Shown: one piece after another, positions 18,881 through 28,549 of the stretch
Layout of the letters: each line of letters starts with the position of its first letter
Position numbering within the stretch: position 1 is the first letter of the stretch
Source: an uncultured Aquimarina sp.
GTDB taxonomy: Bacteria; Bacteroidota; Bacteroidia; Flavobacteriales; Flavobacteriaceae
Length of the DNA: 64,000 bases
Assembly: GCA_947502885.1 (NCBI GenBank)
Contig: CANNBP010000002.1
Coordinates: 248,001 to 312,000, forward strand
Direction: 5' to 3'
The notes under the pieces: model-generated
The model's input: only the letters and a program-made list of their open reading frames with translations
What the model was told of the DNA's origin: nothing
Database searches by the model: none
Position numbers and translations under genes: made by a program

Positions 18881-20284
18881 ATGAAATTAATAATAAAAGA
18901 AGAAAATCAACCTTCTTTAAAAAAAAGGGCTTTAAATTTAGAATTTATGAAAATTGGAACAGTAATAGTTATTGCTTTGTTTTTTGGGGTGTCTTTTCAG
19001 TCCAATGCCCAAGAAAAAAAATGGACTTTAAAAGAATGTGTTGAGCACGCATTAGAAAATAATATCTCGATTAAGCAATCCGAACTTGATATTGAAACAT
19101 CAGATATAGATAAGAGTGATGCTATAGGATCACTTTTACCAACTTTAAATAGTTCTACTACAGCTTCTTCTAGTACAGGGGCGAATGTTAATCCAGTAAC
19201 AAATGCTTTTGAAACTCAAACTTTTACTTCATTAACAACTGGAGTAAGTGCTGGAGTAAATTTATTTAATGGGTTGAGAAACTTTAGAAGGTTAGAAAGA
19301 GCAAAGCTTAATAGGGTATTGAATCAGTATAATCTTGGTAAAACAAAAGATGATATTGCGTTAGCAATAGCTAATGGATATTTACAAGTATTGTTAAATA
19401 AAGAATCTTTGAAAGTTGTAGAAAAACAACATGAAATAACACTAAAACAATTAGAAAGAACCAAAGAACTTGTTGATGCAGGTGTATTGCCACAAGGAGA
19501 TTTGTTAGAAATTGAAGCTACTTCTGCTGATGAGTTAACTAGAATTGTGCAGGCAGAAAACACTGTGCAAATTGCCTTGATCTCGCTAGCTCAAAGATTA
19601 TTAATTAAAAATTATGAAACTTTTGATATTGCTGATCAAGAATATTTGGTTCCTACGGCCGATATACTGGATAAACCTATTAACCAAGTAATAGCCCGAG
19701 CAAGAGAATCAAGATATGAGGTTCAAATTGCTGAGCAGAATAAATTATTGGCAGAGAAAGATGTTCAGTTATCAAAAGGGAAGTATTATCCAACACTTGA
19801 TGGTTTTTTTAACTATAACACAAGATGGGCGGATAATGATGGTTTTGATAGAGGGTTTGAGCAACAGCTTTATGAAAACGATGGATTTTCTTATGGGGTA
19901 CAGTTAAATATTCCTGTGTTTAATGGGTTTTCTACAAGAAATGAAGTAAAGAGAAATAAAATAAATGTTAAGCGTAGAGAGTTTCAATTAGAACAAGCCG
20001 AATTGGACTTAGATAGTAACGTATATCAAGCATATCTTGATGCAAAAGGAGCTGCAGAGGCTTATGAAGCTGCATTGGTTTCGGTAAAAGCGCAGGAAAG
20101 AGCATATGAGTATGCAAAAAATAGATATGATGTTGGTTTAACCAATGCTTTTGATTTTAGTCAATCCAAATTTAGATTAGAAGATGCTCAAAGTAAAGAG
20201 GTTCGAAATAAATTTGATTATATATTTAAGCTAAAAGTATTAGAGTTGTATTTCGGAATTAAGATCTCAGATATAAAACTATAA
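18881..20284 (+). CDS. TolC-family outer-membrane efflux channel
   Basis: 467 residues from the ATG at 18881; an ATG at 18947 (445 residues) starts a tidier signal peptide ending in SNAQ, so the true start may be there. Two OEP repeats follow with the usual alternation of long helices and short strands (Leu-Asn-Ser-rich entry near 75-110, repeat near 265-310). The trimeric channel would complete the MacAB-like exporter encoded just upstream. The end has ordinary family sequence with no truncation. No clear terminator follows; about 100 bases of AT-rich DNA precede tsaB. Confidence 0.92.
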   Translation: MKLIIKEENQPSLKKRALNLEFMKIGTVIVIALFFGVSFQSNAQEKKWTLKECVEHALENNISIKQSELDIETSDIDKSDAIGSLLPTLNSSTTASSSTGANVNPVTNAFETQTFTSLTTGVSAGVNLFNGLRNFRRLERAKLNRVLNQYNLGKTKDDIALAIANGYLQVLLNKESLKVVEKQHEITLKQLERTKELVDAGVLPQGDLLEIEATSADELTRIVQAENTVQIALISLAQRLLIKNYETFDIADQEYLVPTADILDKPINQVIARARESRYEVQIAEQNKLLAEKDVQLSKGKYYPTLDGFFNYNTRWADNDGFDRGFEQQLYENDGFSYGVQLNIPVFNGFSTRNEVKRNKINVKRREFQLEQAELDLDSNVYQAYLDAKGAAEAYEAALVSVKAQERAYEYAKNRYDVGLTNAFDFSQSKFRLEDAQSKEVRNKFDYIFKLKVLELYFGIKISDIKL

Positions 20285-20368
20285 AAAGAGTCGTCTTTGG
20301 AGTTGTAAGCCACATTTTAAATGTTTAAAACCCTATTTAGACATATAAGATAATACTTTGAATTAGAT

Positions 20369-20376
20369 TATATTTG
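20369..20376 (+). promoter_or_regulatory. Possible -7 element for tsaB
   Basis: TATATTTG fits TAnnTTTG and ends 16 bases before the tsaB start. No TTG is at the expected distance, so support is partial. Confidence 0.4.
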
Positions 20377-20392
20377 CCAAAAATTTTATTCT

Positions 20393-21079
20393 ATGGCATA
20401 TGTTCTTTGCATCGAAACATCGACTACAAATTGTTCTGTAGCTTTGGTTAAGGATAAAGAAGTGATTTCTATAAAAGAAGATTATGAGGCGGGCTATTCT
20501 CATGCAGAACGATTGCATAATTTTATTAATGAAACAGTAAAATCTGGGGGTATTTCTTTTAAAGACCTCGATGCAATAGCTGTAAGTAAAGGCCCTGGTT
20601 CGTATACAGGGTTAAGAATCGGTGTTTCTGCGGCAAAAGGATTGTGCTATGCATTAGAGATACCATTGATTTCTATATCTACTTTGCAAGTATTAGGATC
20701 ACAGGTATTAGAGAAAGATGATGTTTATATTGTACCAATGCTAGATGCTCGTAGAATGGAGGTTTATTCTGCTGTTTTTTCGAACTCTCATGAACAAATA
20801 AGAGAAACGAAAGCCGAAATTCTTTTAGAAGATTCTTTTAAGTCGTATTTGGATGAAAAAAAGGTTTGTTTTATAGGTAATGGAGTAGAAAAATTTTCTG
20901 CCATATGTAACTCTAAAGAAAACGCTGTTTTTATCAAGAATAAATTACCTTCAGCTAGGGAAATGGCAATACTAAGCTATACTAAATTTTTAAGAAAAGA
21001 GTTTGAAGATGTGGGTTATTTTGAACCGTATTATTTGAAAGACTTTGTGTCAAATAATACGATTACAAAAAATCCATAA
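20393..21079 (+). CDS. tsaB: tRNA threonylcarbamoyladenosine biosynthesis protein TsaB
   Basis: 228 residues. TsaB is the inactive ASKHA-fold partner that scaffolds TsaD and TsaE in making t6A37 on ANN-decoding tRNAs. Family marks: the start VLCIETSTTNCSVAL (phosphate-1 loop), YSHAERLH, GPGSYTGLRIG near 66-76 and AKGLCYAL. Length is standard for the short bacterial form. TsaD and TsaE are not in the window. It stands alone between the efflux operon and a convergent gene. Confidence 0.95.
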   Translation: MAYVLCIETSTTNCSVALVKDKEVISIKEDYEAGYSHAERLHNFINETVKSGGISFKDLDAIAVSKGPGSYTGLRIGVSAAKGLCYALEIPLISISTLQVLGSQVLEKDDVYIVPMLDARRMEVYSAVFSNSHEQIRETKAEILLEDSFKSYLDEKKVCFIGNGVEKFSAICNSKENAVFIKNKLPSAREMAILSYTKFLRKEFEDVGYFEPYYLKDFVSNNTITKNP

Positions 21080-21120
21080 TTTATATCCTTTTTTATCTTA
21101 AAATAAAGCGTTAAGTAACC

Positions 21121-21153
21121 ACTGTTATTGATTTTTTGGTTCAATAACACAGT
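21121..21153. terminator. Imperfect hairpin between convergent genes
   Basis: actgttattg (21121-21130) pairs with caataacacagt (21142-21153) with a 2-base bulge. Lies between tsaB and a minus-strand gene; weak T-tract, so a moderate call. Confidence 0.45.
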
Positions 21154-21183
21154 ATGAAAAGTGGGGTAATTTTTTACAGTAGT

Positions 21184-21876
21184 TTAATTTCTGCTATTAC
21201 CAATAAGACTTGTTGGTACAGAGTCAGAGCTCTTAAGTGCGTTATATCTTGCGATAAATCGAATTAAATCTTCTTCTTTACCAAGACGAATTTTTGCTTT
21301 TTTAATGTATTGTTTTAGCTCGTCTTCTTTGTCACTAAAAGTAGCTAACATACTCCTTTTGTTTTTAGGGAGTTTCACGATTACTCCAGATTCCTCAAGG
21401 TAATAAGTAGTTAACACAGTGATTCTTCCTTTTACTTTTTCGGTTGTTAAAGTACTTTCTTGTGGTTCCTGAAACCTTAAAGCATGCTTTTTGTAAATTC
21501 TGTATCTGTCTGTTAATTCTACTAATACAAAATATCCAGAATTGTTAACTCCTAATTCATTTTTGAAATTACAATAATAGAAATAATCATTATCAATTCT
21601 TGTGTGAACCGTAGGATCTTTAGTGATTTCTACAATTCCAGATTTTGATTCAAATTCAATAGCATCATTAAGTATATTATATCTTAATTTAGCATCAAAA
21701 GTTCCTGATTTTTCATGAATAACACTAGCATCTTGAAAATTAGAGGTTGTAAAAATCGAACCTTTATAATCTTCATAATTTTCGGTTTCTGTAAGAGGAG
21801 CGATTAAGCTGTTAGGTAATTGTGCGAACAAAGTTGAAGACATTGCAACGCATAGAATAAGTAATTTAGTTCTCAT
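21184..21876 (-). CDS. Exported protein of unknown function
   Basis: 230 residues with a signal peptide (about 1-18, LLILCVAMSSTLFAQ). The mature part is mostly predicted beta-strand (YRIYKKHAL, GRITVLTTYYLEESGVIVKLPKN) ending in a charged helical stretch (DKEDELKQYIKKAKIRLGKEEDL). Not recognised as a named family; the general look is of a flavobacterial periplasmic protein. It stands alone: convergent with tsaB and more than 300 bases downstream of the DUF255 gene. Confidence 0.8.
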   Translation of the reverse strand: MRTKLLILCVAMSSTLFAQLPNSLIAPLTETENYEDYKGSIFTTSNFQDASVIHEKSGTFDAKLRYNILNDAIEFESKSGIVEITKDPTVHTRIDNDYFYYCNFKNELGVNNSGYFVLVELTDRYRIYKKHALRFQEPQESTLTTEKVKGRITVLTTYYLEESGVIVKLPKNKRSMLATFSDKEDELKQYIKKAKIRLGKEEDLIRFIARYNALKSSDSVPTSLIGNSRN

Positions 21877-22190
21877 AGGCTTTATAGATTTGGATTATGA
21901 TAAATTTAGCTAAATGAAGCATTAAACGCAAATTATGTGTGGTTTTAGCTTTATTTTTAGCAATTTGATAAAAATTTGATCTTTTCAGTTAAAAATTAGG
22001 ACAAAATTATTTATTTTAACAAAAAATTCACATAGTTTTTTTGTGCTAAAACCGTAAATAAGTCTATGTTTTGGGTTATGTTACTCTGTATAAATAGGTT
22101 AATACGTCAAGTGTTGACGTAATTTAACTCATTTTTTTTCTTACTACTGACTCTTTTATGTCTTGAAATAGTGATTGACTTATTTTTTAA
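21877..22190. other. Gene-free AT-rich spacer with a palindrome
   Basis: No ORF of note on either strand. It holds upstream sequence of the minus-strand exported protein and an 8-bp perfect inverted repeat tacgtcaa (22103-22110) / ttgacgta (22114-22121) with a 3-base centre and no T-run, more like an operator than a terminator. Confidence 0.5.
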
Positions 22191-24299
22191 TTACTTTATC
22201 ATCATTTCTAAGGCTTCTGAAGTTGTCTCTACTGGATATTTACATGTTCTGTTCTGGCAAACATAAACAAGTGTTTTAGATGGAGTATATCTGTTTTTTA
22301 GTAATGCACTATCAGAATCATAAGTACTACCGGCTGTAAGCATATTTGGAATATAGACTTTGTTAACTTCTTTGAGTTTTGTTTCTGCTTCTTTACCGAC
22401 AATCGCAAGCTCAAAGTAATCAAAAGCATAGTTTAGCATTAGATCCAGCCAATTAGAGTAACCGGACGCATAATTCTCTATTTGAGGTAAGCTGTTATGT
22501 AACATGGTTTGACTTATATTTTTGTAATCAGAACGATCATAGTAATGAGAGAGTAAGAATAAATTTTTACCCATAACAGAGTTAGAAGCTGGTATTACAT
22601 TGTCTTGATATTCTACAGTTCGAGTTATGAGTTCTGGGTCAAGGTCAGATGTAAAATAAAAAACATTTTTATTGGCATCATAGAAATGTGATAATGTATA
22701 TTCGGTAAGTCGTTGAGATGTTTCTAACCATTGCTCATCAAATGTATTTTGATATAGTTCAATAAAAGCTTCTATTACCAAGGCATAGTCTTCAAGATAT
22801 CCATTTATGGTGCTTTTACCTAATTTGTAGTTATGAAAAAGAGAATTGTCATTCTTGAGTTGTTTGTTCTTAATAAACTGTGCGTTTTTTAAGGCGGCTT
22901 TGAGAAATTTGGGCTCATCAAAAACTCTATAGGCGTCTATATAGGCTTTTAGCATTAGCGCATTCCAGGATGTTAATGTTTTATCATCTAATCTCGGTCG
23001 AGAGCGCTTTTCTCGTGCCAAAAACAATATTTCTTTCCATTTAGAAACCTTAGCCAAAAGTGTTTTAATTTGTATAGAATTATCCTCACAAAATTCTTGA
23101 TCACTTTTGTTTTTTATAAGAACATAGTTTCCTTTTTCCCATAAACCAAACGAATTTATATTATAATAACTCTCAAAAAGTGGATAATCATCGGTAAGTA
23201 GGTTCTTTAACTCGTCTTTGTTCCAAACATAGTAAGCGCCTTCTTCTAATTCACCATTTGGAGTGGTGCTATCTGCATCAAGTGAAGAATAGAAAGCTCC
23301 TTCAGAGGTAGTAAGCTCTCTAGATACAAATTCAAGTGTTTCATATATTACTTTTTTGTACCATGGATCTTTGGTTACCAAAAAAGCATCAGAGTATAAA
23401 CTTACAAGTTGAGCATTGTCGTACAACATTTTTTCAAAATGTGGTACATGCCATTTTCCATCAGTAGAGTATCTAGAAAATCCCCCGCCAATGTGATCAT
23501 ATACTCCACCATAAGATATTTTGTTTAATGTGTTTTTTACAAAATCTAACAAAGCTTTGTCTCCGGTTTGGTACGCATACCTAAGGAGAAAATGATAATT
23601 GTTCGGCATCATAAATTTGGGAACTCTTTTTGTGCCTCCCATATCATGATCAAAATGTTTGCTCCAATCTTTAACGGCTGCAGCTACAAATTCTGGATCA
23701 AAACTAACAGTATTAGTGTTTTTTTTGATAAGATCCATTTCTTGCATTCCTTGTGCTAGCTTATCTGCATAATCCTCAAGTTTTTCTGGTTGATTTTTAT
23801 AGAGTTTGGTAATTTGATTTAATGATTCTATCCAATCTCCTTTAGGGAAATAGGTACCTCCCCAAACTGGTCTTCCGTCTGGAAGCGTCACCATATTAAG
23901 AGGCCATCCACCACTTCCAGTCATTAATTGAACGGCATTCATATAGACTTGGTCAATGTCTGGTCGCTCCTCTCTGTCAATTTTAATAGATATGTAATTA
24001 TTATTCATGATTTCTGCGACCTTTGGATCTTCAAAACTTTCATGTTCCATTACATGACACCAGTGACATGCAGCATATCCAATACTTACAATGATTAATT
24101 TGTTTTCTTTTTTGGCTTGATCTAGAGCTTTTTGCCCCCATGGTTTCCAGTCAACAGGGTTGTGAGCATGTTGTAATAAATATGGACTAGTTTCATGAAT
24201 TAGATCATTTGTGTATTGGTGTTTCATTGAGGGTTCGTTTTGACTAGTGCAAGAAGCAGTAATAATTAATAAAGTAAGAAGCCAATAATAATAGTTCAC
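22191..24299 (-). CDS. DUF255 thioredoxin-domain protein (YyaL/SPATA20-like), possible lipoprotein
   Basis: 702 residues. An N-terminal thioredoxin-like domain carries the family signature [14 protein letters not shown] (38-51) and Cys-His-Trp-Cys at 78-81, followed by a long alpha/alpha-barrel region resembling glycoside-hydrolase or epimerase barrels (about 200-650). Family function is not established. Odd point: residues 1-16 are a hydrophobic signal followed by Cys17 (ITASC), a weak lipobox, which would put the protein in the envelope; starting at Met25 instead would give the usual cytoplasmic form. Alone in its transcription unit, ending about 90 bases before the dodecin terminator. Confidence 0.9.
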   Translation of the reverse strand: MNYYYWLLTLLIITASCTSQNEPSMKHQYTNDLIHETSPYLLQHAHNPVDWKPWGQKALDQAKKENKLIIVSIGYAACHWCHVMEHESFEDPKVAEIMNNNYISIKIDREERPDIDQVYMNAVQLMTGSGGWPLNMVTLPDGRPVWGGTYFPKGDWIESLNQITKLYKNQPEKLEDYADKLAQGMQEMDLIKKNTNTVSFDPEFVAAAVKDWSKHFDHDMGGTKRVPKFMMPNNYHFLLRYAYQTGDKALLDFVKNTLNKISYGGVYDHIGGGFSRYSTDGKWHVPHFEKMLYDNAQLVSLYSDAFLVTKDPWYKKVIYETLEFVSRELTTSEGAFYSSLDADSTTPNGELEEGAYYVWNKDELKNLLTDDYPLFESYYNINSFGLWEKGNYVLIKNKSDQEFCEDNSIQIKTLLAKVSKWKEILFLAREKRSRPRLDDKTLTSWNALMLKAYIDAYRVFDEPKFLKAALKNAQFIKNKQLKNDNSLFHNYKLGKSTINGYLEDYALVIEAFIELYQNTFDEQWLETSQRLTEYTLSHFYDANKNVFYFTSDLDPELITRTVEYQDNVIPASNSVMGKNLFLLSHYYDRSDYKNISQTMLHNSLPQIENYASGYSNWLDLMLNYAFDYFELAIVGKEAETKLKEVNKVYIPNMLTAGSTYDSDSALLKNRYTPSKTLVYVCQNRTCKYPVETTSEALEMMIK

Positions 24300-24339
24300 G
24301 TTATTTTTTTAAGAAAGTAATATCGTCTAAAAATATAAA

Positions 24340-24366
24340 AAGCATCTTGTATTGAACAAGATGCTT
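24340..24366 (-). terminator. Terminator of the dodecin gene
   Basis: Perfect 11-bp stem aagcatcttgt (24340-24350) / acaagatgctt (24356-24366), 5-base loop; on the minus strand it is followed by a T-rich tail. Lies just downstream of the dodecin stop codon. Confidence 0.85.
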
Positions 24367-24392
24367 CTTATAAATTAACTATAATTTTTTTT

Positions 24393-24593
24393 CTACTTGA
24401 TCTCAAATGAGATTTTAAGATTTACTCTAAATTCTGTTACTTCATTATCTTTTACAGAAACACTTTGATCGGCTACCCAAGCAGAACGAATATTTTTTAC
24501 GGTTTTTCCAGCGTGTTTTATTGCTTGCTTAGTTGCGTCTTCCCAACTTTTTTCAGAGTTTGCTAATACTTCAATAACTTTAATAATTGCCAT
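24393..24593 (-). CDS. Dodecin family flavin-binding protein
   Basis: 66 residues, exact dodecin size. Dodecins form hollow dodecamers that store or buffer flavins in the cytoplasm. Seen here: IKVIEV first strand, SWEDATKQAI helix, and Trp39 in SAWVADQ, matching the Trp that stacks on the flavin ring. No sign of truncation. Monocistronic, with its own terminator. Confidence 0.92.
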   Translation of the reverse strand: MAIIKVIEVLANSEKSWEDATKQAIKHAGKTVKNIRSAWVADQSVSVKDNEVTEFRVNLKISFEIK

Positions 24594-24717
24594 TTTGTGA
24601 GATTTTAAGTTAAATTTTAAAGATAATCTCTAAGATACGGCATCTATGGTACTTATGAAATAAATAAGGTCACTATTTTAACACAATAATCGATGTATTA
24701 ACTATTTGTTCGATATA

Positions 24718-25623
24718 CTACCCATTAATTGCTTCTACAGATTCAACTTTGTCTTTTAGCATTTCTTTGAGCATGTTTTCTATTCCATTTTTTAATGTAA
24801 ACGTTGATGAAGGACATCCACTACAAGCTCCTTGTAAAATTACTTTTACTATTTTACTTTGAGGGTCATAAGAGTCAAACATGATATTACCTCCGTCACT
24901 AGCTACAGCAGGTTTTATATACTCTTCTATGATGTTGATGATATCCTTAGAAATATCATCAAGTTTTTCAAAATCAATATCAGCTTGTTTTTCAACTTCA
25001 CTTTTTGATATTGTAGCATTAGCAGCTAATACTTCTTTTCCTTGTTCTAGATAGTTTCGTAAAAACTCTCGAATTTCTTGAGTAACATCATTCCACTCGG
25101 CCATATCATATTTACTGATTGAAATATAGTTTTCATCAATATATACTTCTTTAACAAAGGGGAAATGAAACAACTCTTGAACTAATGGTGCCTGACCTGC
25201 TTCATCAATGTTTTTAAACTCATGTCCTGCTGTTACCAATTTTTTATTGGCTACAAATTTAAGAACGGCAGGGTTTGGTGTGCTTTCTGCATAAATGGTA
25301 ATTGGAACTTTCTTTGTTGTCTCGGTTTCGGTAACGATAGGTTGACCGCTTGCAAGATAATTTTGAATTTGTTCTGCTACCTCTTCTTGTACGTCAGACC
25401 ATTCTACTATGTCATATTTATCAATAGCAATAAAGTTTTGAGCAACAAAAACTCTTTTTACAAATGGTAAGTAAAACAATTGTTGTACCAGAGGAGCGTT
25501 TTTTGCTTCATCTATATTGTCAAATTCGTAACTTGTATGTTGTGTTAAAAAATAATTGGCTTCAAATTTAATGATGCCAGGGTTGGACGTAGTCTCTATT
25601 TTTACTTCAAAATTCTTTTCCAT
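24718..25623 (-). CDS. Nfu-type Fe-S scaffold protein with duplicated N-terminal domain
   Basis: 301 residues from the ATG at 25623 (a TTG two codons upstream is not needed). Two tandem Nfu N-terminal domains (about 3-88 and 105-190) share SNPGIIKFEAN/TPNPAVLKFVAN, APLVQQLF/APLVQELF and PFVKRVFV/PFVKEVYI. The C-terminal NifU domain (about 215-290) has the cluster-binding Cys267-x-x-Cys270 in GACSGCPSS. Such proteins assemble or carry [4Fe-4S] clusters to client enzymes. The doubled N-domain is unlike the single-N form of many Nfu proteins. No suf genes are nearby. Confidence 0.93.
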   Translation of the reverse strand: MEKNFEVKIETTSNPGIIKFEANYFLTQHTSYEFDNIDEAKNAPLVQQLFYLPFVKRVFVAQNFIAIDKYDIVEWSDVQEEVAEQIQNYLASGQPIVTETETTKKVPITIYAESTPNPAVLKFVANKKLVTAGHEFKNIDEAGQAPLVQELFHFPFVKEVYIDENYISISKYDMAEWNDVTQEIREFLRNYLEQGKEVLAANATISKSEVEKQADIDFEKLDDISKDIINIIEEYIKPAVASDGGNIMFDSYDPQSKIVKVILQGACSGCPSSTFTLKNGIENMLKEMLKDKVESVEAING

Positions 25624-25637
25624 GCGCAAATTTTGTG

Positions 25638-25645
25638 CAAATTTA
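25638..25645 (-). promoter_or_regulatory. Possible -7 element for the Nfu gene
   Basis: On the minus strand reads TAAATTTG, fitting TAnnTTTG, about 15 bases before the start. No -33 TTG at consensus spacing. Confidence 0.4.
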
Positions 25646-25747
25646 CAAAAAAGCTGTACGATATTGATTGTACTCGACAGGATACTAACACTTTTTAACT
25701 ATTTCTTACTAAAAAGTATAACCACCAGCGGTTCTTATAAAAATTTA

Positions 25748-25755
25748 TATCTTTG
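25748..25755 (+). promoter_or_regulatory. Possible -7 element for the PorP/SprF-like gene
   Basis: TATCTTTG fits TAnnTTTG, about 113 bases before the start codon; no TTG at consensus spacing upstream. Confidence 0.4.
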
Positions 25756-25868
25756 GGGCACAATATTTGAGACAAGATGAGTTTAAAAAAGTAAGGATTT
25801 AGAATATTTATCTTGTTAGTAATCTGGATTCAAAAAATTCTATAAGCCCCATAAATAATAGAAATCAA

Positions 25869-26888
25869 ATGAACTTGAAAATTTGTTACGTAACCTTGTT
25901 AATGGTATTTTCTCAACTTGTTTCTTCGCAAGAAGGTATACCTATTTATGCGGATTATCTTTCTGATAATCTTTATCTAGTGCATCCAGCAATGGCCGGA
26001 GCATCAAATGCGAATAAAATAAGATTAACGGCACGAAAACAATGGTTTGATGTAAATAATGCACCTAACTTACAAACTGCTAATGTAAACTTCAGGGTTG
26101 GTGAAAAGTCTGGTCTAGGAGCAATTATATATAAAGATGAGAATGGAAGGTTTGAGCAAACTGGATTTTATGCTACTTATGCTTACCACCTTATGTTTTC
26201 GAGAGATAGAACAGATTTAAATATGTTGTCTTTTGGTATGAGTGGTGGTTTTGTTCAATCTAATGTTGATTTAAGAGGGTTAGATGATCCTTCTGATCCA
26301 GATCCTGTTATTTTGGATAGAGTACAAAAAGATTCGTATTATAACTTAGATGTAGGTATGTCTTATCATTTCTTAGAATGGTATGCTCATTTTACAGCTA
26401 AAAATATATTGCCAGTAAAACGTGATATTTTTGATAATGATACACCAATAACAGAATCTAATAATTTACGTAAGTATGTGTTTTCTGTAGGGCGTATAAT
26501 TGGTATAGGTAGTACTAGGTGGAGTTTAGAGCCTTCTATATTATATCAAGCTACAGATGAGACTAAAGAACGTTCTATAGATGGTAATTTAAAAGTGTAT
26601 AGAAGTTTTGATTTTGGTACACTTTGGGGCGGTGTTTCATATAGACGAAGCTTGGATGGAGCAGAGTTTTCTTCAGACGGTACCGAAATAGAAAGCCAGC
26701 AGCTACAGTATGTTACTCCTTTCTTAGGTGTAAATTATGGAAAGTGGATGGTGGGATATACATTTAGTTATCAATCCAACTCTGTAGTTCTAAGTGATGG
26801 CGGTTTTCATCAACTTACTTTAGGTTATGACTTTGGTAAACGTAAAGAAAGATGGAATTGTAATTGTCCTGCGGTAAATTCTAAATAA
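25869..26888 (+). CDS. PorP/SprF family type IX secretion membrane protein
   Basis: 339 residues. Signal peptide (about 1-20, cleavage near VSSQ-E), then the family opening PIYADYLSDNLYLVHPAMAGAS and repeated beta-strand/turn sequence to the end, ending in a Cys-containing tail (WNCNCPA). Members are outer-membrane proteins; SprF is needed for SprB secretion and PorP for Porphyromonas T9SS, while many paralogues sit beside adhesin genes. This copy has no adhesin next to it, so a partner elsewhere or a general role is likely. Fits with sprA and the porG-like gene in the same window. Confidence 0.92.
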   Translation: MNLKICYVTLLMVFSQLVSSQEGIPIYADYLSDNLYLVHPAMAGASNANKIRLTARKQWFDVNNAPNLQTANVNFRVGEKSGLGAIIYKDENGRFEQTGFYATYAYHLMFSRDRTDLNMLSFGMSGGFVQSNVDLRGLDDPSDPDPVILDRVQKDSYYNLDVGMSYHFLEWYAHFTAKNILPVKRDIFDNDTPITESNNLRKYVFSVGRIIGIGSTRWSLEPSILYQATDETKERSIDGNLKVYRSFDFGTLWGGVSYRRSLDGAEFSSDGTEIESQQLQYVTPFLGVNYGKWMVGYTFSYQSNSVVLSDGGFHQLTLGYDFGKRKERWNCNCPAVNSK

Positions 26889-26995
26889 AAAACTTATTTG
26901 TGTAGTATTCTAGTTGCCCAAAAAAGATTTTCGTTTTTGGGGTGTATACTTTTTGTGCGTTTACTACCGTTTTTCTTAAGCGTATATGATAAATG

Positions 26996-27035
26996 ATATC
27001 ACCATATGAGTAGTAGTCTATTCATATGGTGATAT
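26996..27035. terminator. Long perfect hairpin between convergent genes
   Basis: 14-bp perfect stem atatcaccatatga (26996-27009) / tcatatggtgatat (27022-27035), 12-base loop. It lies between the PorP/SprF-like gene and the convergent vWA gene. No T-run on either side, so terminator function is likely but unproven. A second, weaker stem cccaaaaa/tttttggg lies at 26917-26941. Confidence 0.55.
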
Positions 27036-27082
27036 ATGTAATAATACGATCTCTACTTATTAAAGATAGATTTAACTTTACC

Positions 27083-28252
27083 TTATTTCCAGCTAAAGGA
27101 TTTTTTTCCTCCTTGTTTTTTAATAGCTTTTATCAGGGCAGCTTCTAGATTGTTTCCGTCTTTTTTGCTGTTGTTTTTGATATAGGCTATTCTTTTTTTG
27201 TTTATCTCTTGTATTTGCTGTTGTATCTCTTTTCGTTCTGTACTTTTTTGTGAAATGTACTTTTTTATCTCTGTTTTAGATTTACTTTTAAGTTCTTTTG
27301 GTAACTGTTCTTGTGCTACTTCTTCAATTTCAAAAGATTCATCTTCTACTGCATCAATTAAATCCCAACTTTTATTTTTATAAAACCCAGAACTTTTACT
27401 AATAGTTCTGCTCACTGCATTAGCGGCTCCATAAGAACTAGCATTTTTATCTTGTTCTGCTTGTAGGCTTCTTTTTTGGGCTCCGTGATGGCCATAGTAT
27501 ATGTATGTGTCATTTAGCTGATTGTTAAGTTTAAGAATTACATCGTCATATGGGGTAACAATATGAATTGTTTCACGGTTGTGATCTATAGCGCTATATT
27601 CACCACTTGTAGTATCGGCACCATGTTTCCACTTGGTTTGAATACCTTGTTGAAAATTGCCACAAAAAATGGTGTTGATTGTTATATCTTTTTCTGTTGC
27701 ATCTGTAGCGGCATCTTTATAATCAATAGGCCCTTGAGTAAAAGGCTCGTTTCCGGCAATAAAAATTAGCTTAAGATGGTCGTTGTTCTTTTTCCAACTA
27801 AGTTGATTGATAGATGTATTAATTACTTTTCCGCAATACTCATTACCTCCATTGGTCGTTAAAGCAAATAATTCTTTTGATATTTCGTCTAAATCATCAG
27901 AAAAGGGGAGCACCTGTCTAATGAACCCTTCTTGAGAAGGCAAACCATCATTTCCATATTCGTATAGAGCTATCTCAAGTTTTATTTGATGATGACCGCA
28001 TTTTGCATAAGAGAGCTCATTTACAATTTCCCATAGTTGAGCTTTGGCTTGATCAATTAGCCCATCCATACTGTTGCTGGTATCTAAAAGTAGGGCTACT
28101 TGTATATTTCGAGTGTCTGGATCTGTTTTGGTGGTATATATAAGGTGATTTTCTTCTTCGTTAAGGCTTAAATCTTTATTTGATTTATTGTTTGCATTGC
28201 AGGATATGGTAACAAGTAAGCATACTAGACAATATTTTAAAAATGTTTTCAT
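27083..28252 (-). CDS. vWA-domain lipoprotein
   Basis: 389 residues from the ATG at 28252; the longer in-frame start at 28291 would hide the signal. Residues 1-17 are a lipoprotein signal with Cys18 (VTISC). A von Willebrand A domain begins near residue 50, with the metal site DTSNSM (Asp57, Ser59, Ser61) and a later Thr/Gly-rich loop (TTNGGNEYCG). The C-terminal third is charged and helical (EEVAQEQLPKEL, KSKTEIKKYI), probably coiled coil. Likely a periplasmic or surface protein-interaction lipoprotein; the partner is unknown. No MoxR ATPase is adjacent, so it is not the BatA-type cluster. Confidence 0.87.
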   Translation of the reverse strand: MKTFLKYCLVCLLVTISCNANNKSNKDLSLNEEENHLIYTTKTDPDTRNIQVALLLDTSNSMDGLIDQAKAQLWEIVNELSYAKCGHHQIKLEIALYEYGNDGLPSQEGFIRQVLPFSDDLDEISKELFALTTNGGNEYCGKVINTSINQLSWKKNNDHLKLIFIAGNEPFTQGPIDYKDAATDATEKDITINTIFCGNFQQGIQTKWKHGADTTSGEYSAIDHNRETIHIVTPYDDVILKLNNQLNDTYIYYGHHGAQKRSLQAEQDKNASSYGAANAVSRTISKSSGFYKNKSWDLIDAVEDESFEIEEVAQEQLPKELKSKSKTEIKKYISQKSTERKEIQQQIQEINKKRIAYIKNNSKKDGNNLEAALIKAIKKQGGKKSFSWK

Positions 28253-28549
28253 AACTTTTCTTTTTTCGTTTCGGGATAAATCTATAACCAACTTTTTTCA
28301 TGCTAAAGTTAAATTGAGTGTAGAGGTATTATGAATGAGTAAACGCACTTTGCGAATTAGGAAATAGTGACTCTTGTATAGAGAAATAGTGGTTAAGATC
28401 AGAAAACTAGTTTTTGGGTATTTTATTATCCGGCTTAAATGCTTTATGTTTACTTCGGTTTAATAATAAATTATGTACTTAGGGCTAATTGAATCCCGTT
28501 TAGTTTTTGTTTGGCGGGGAAACGATAGAATGGTTCTAATAAAAATAAA

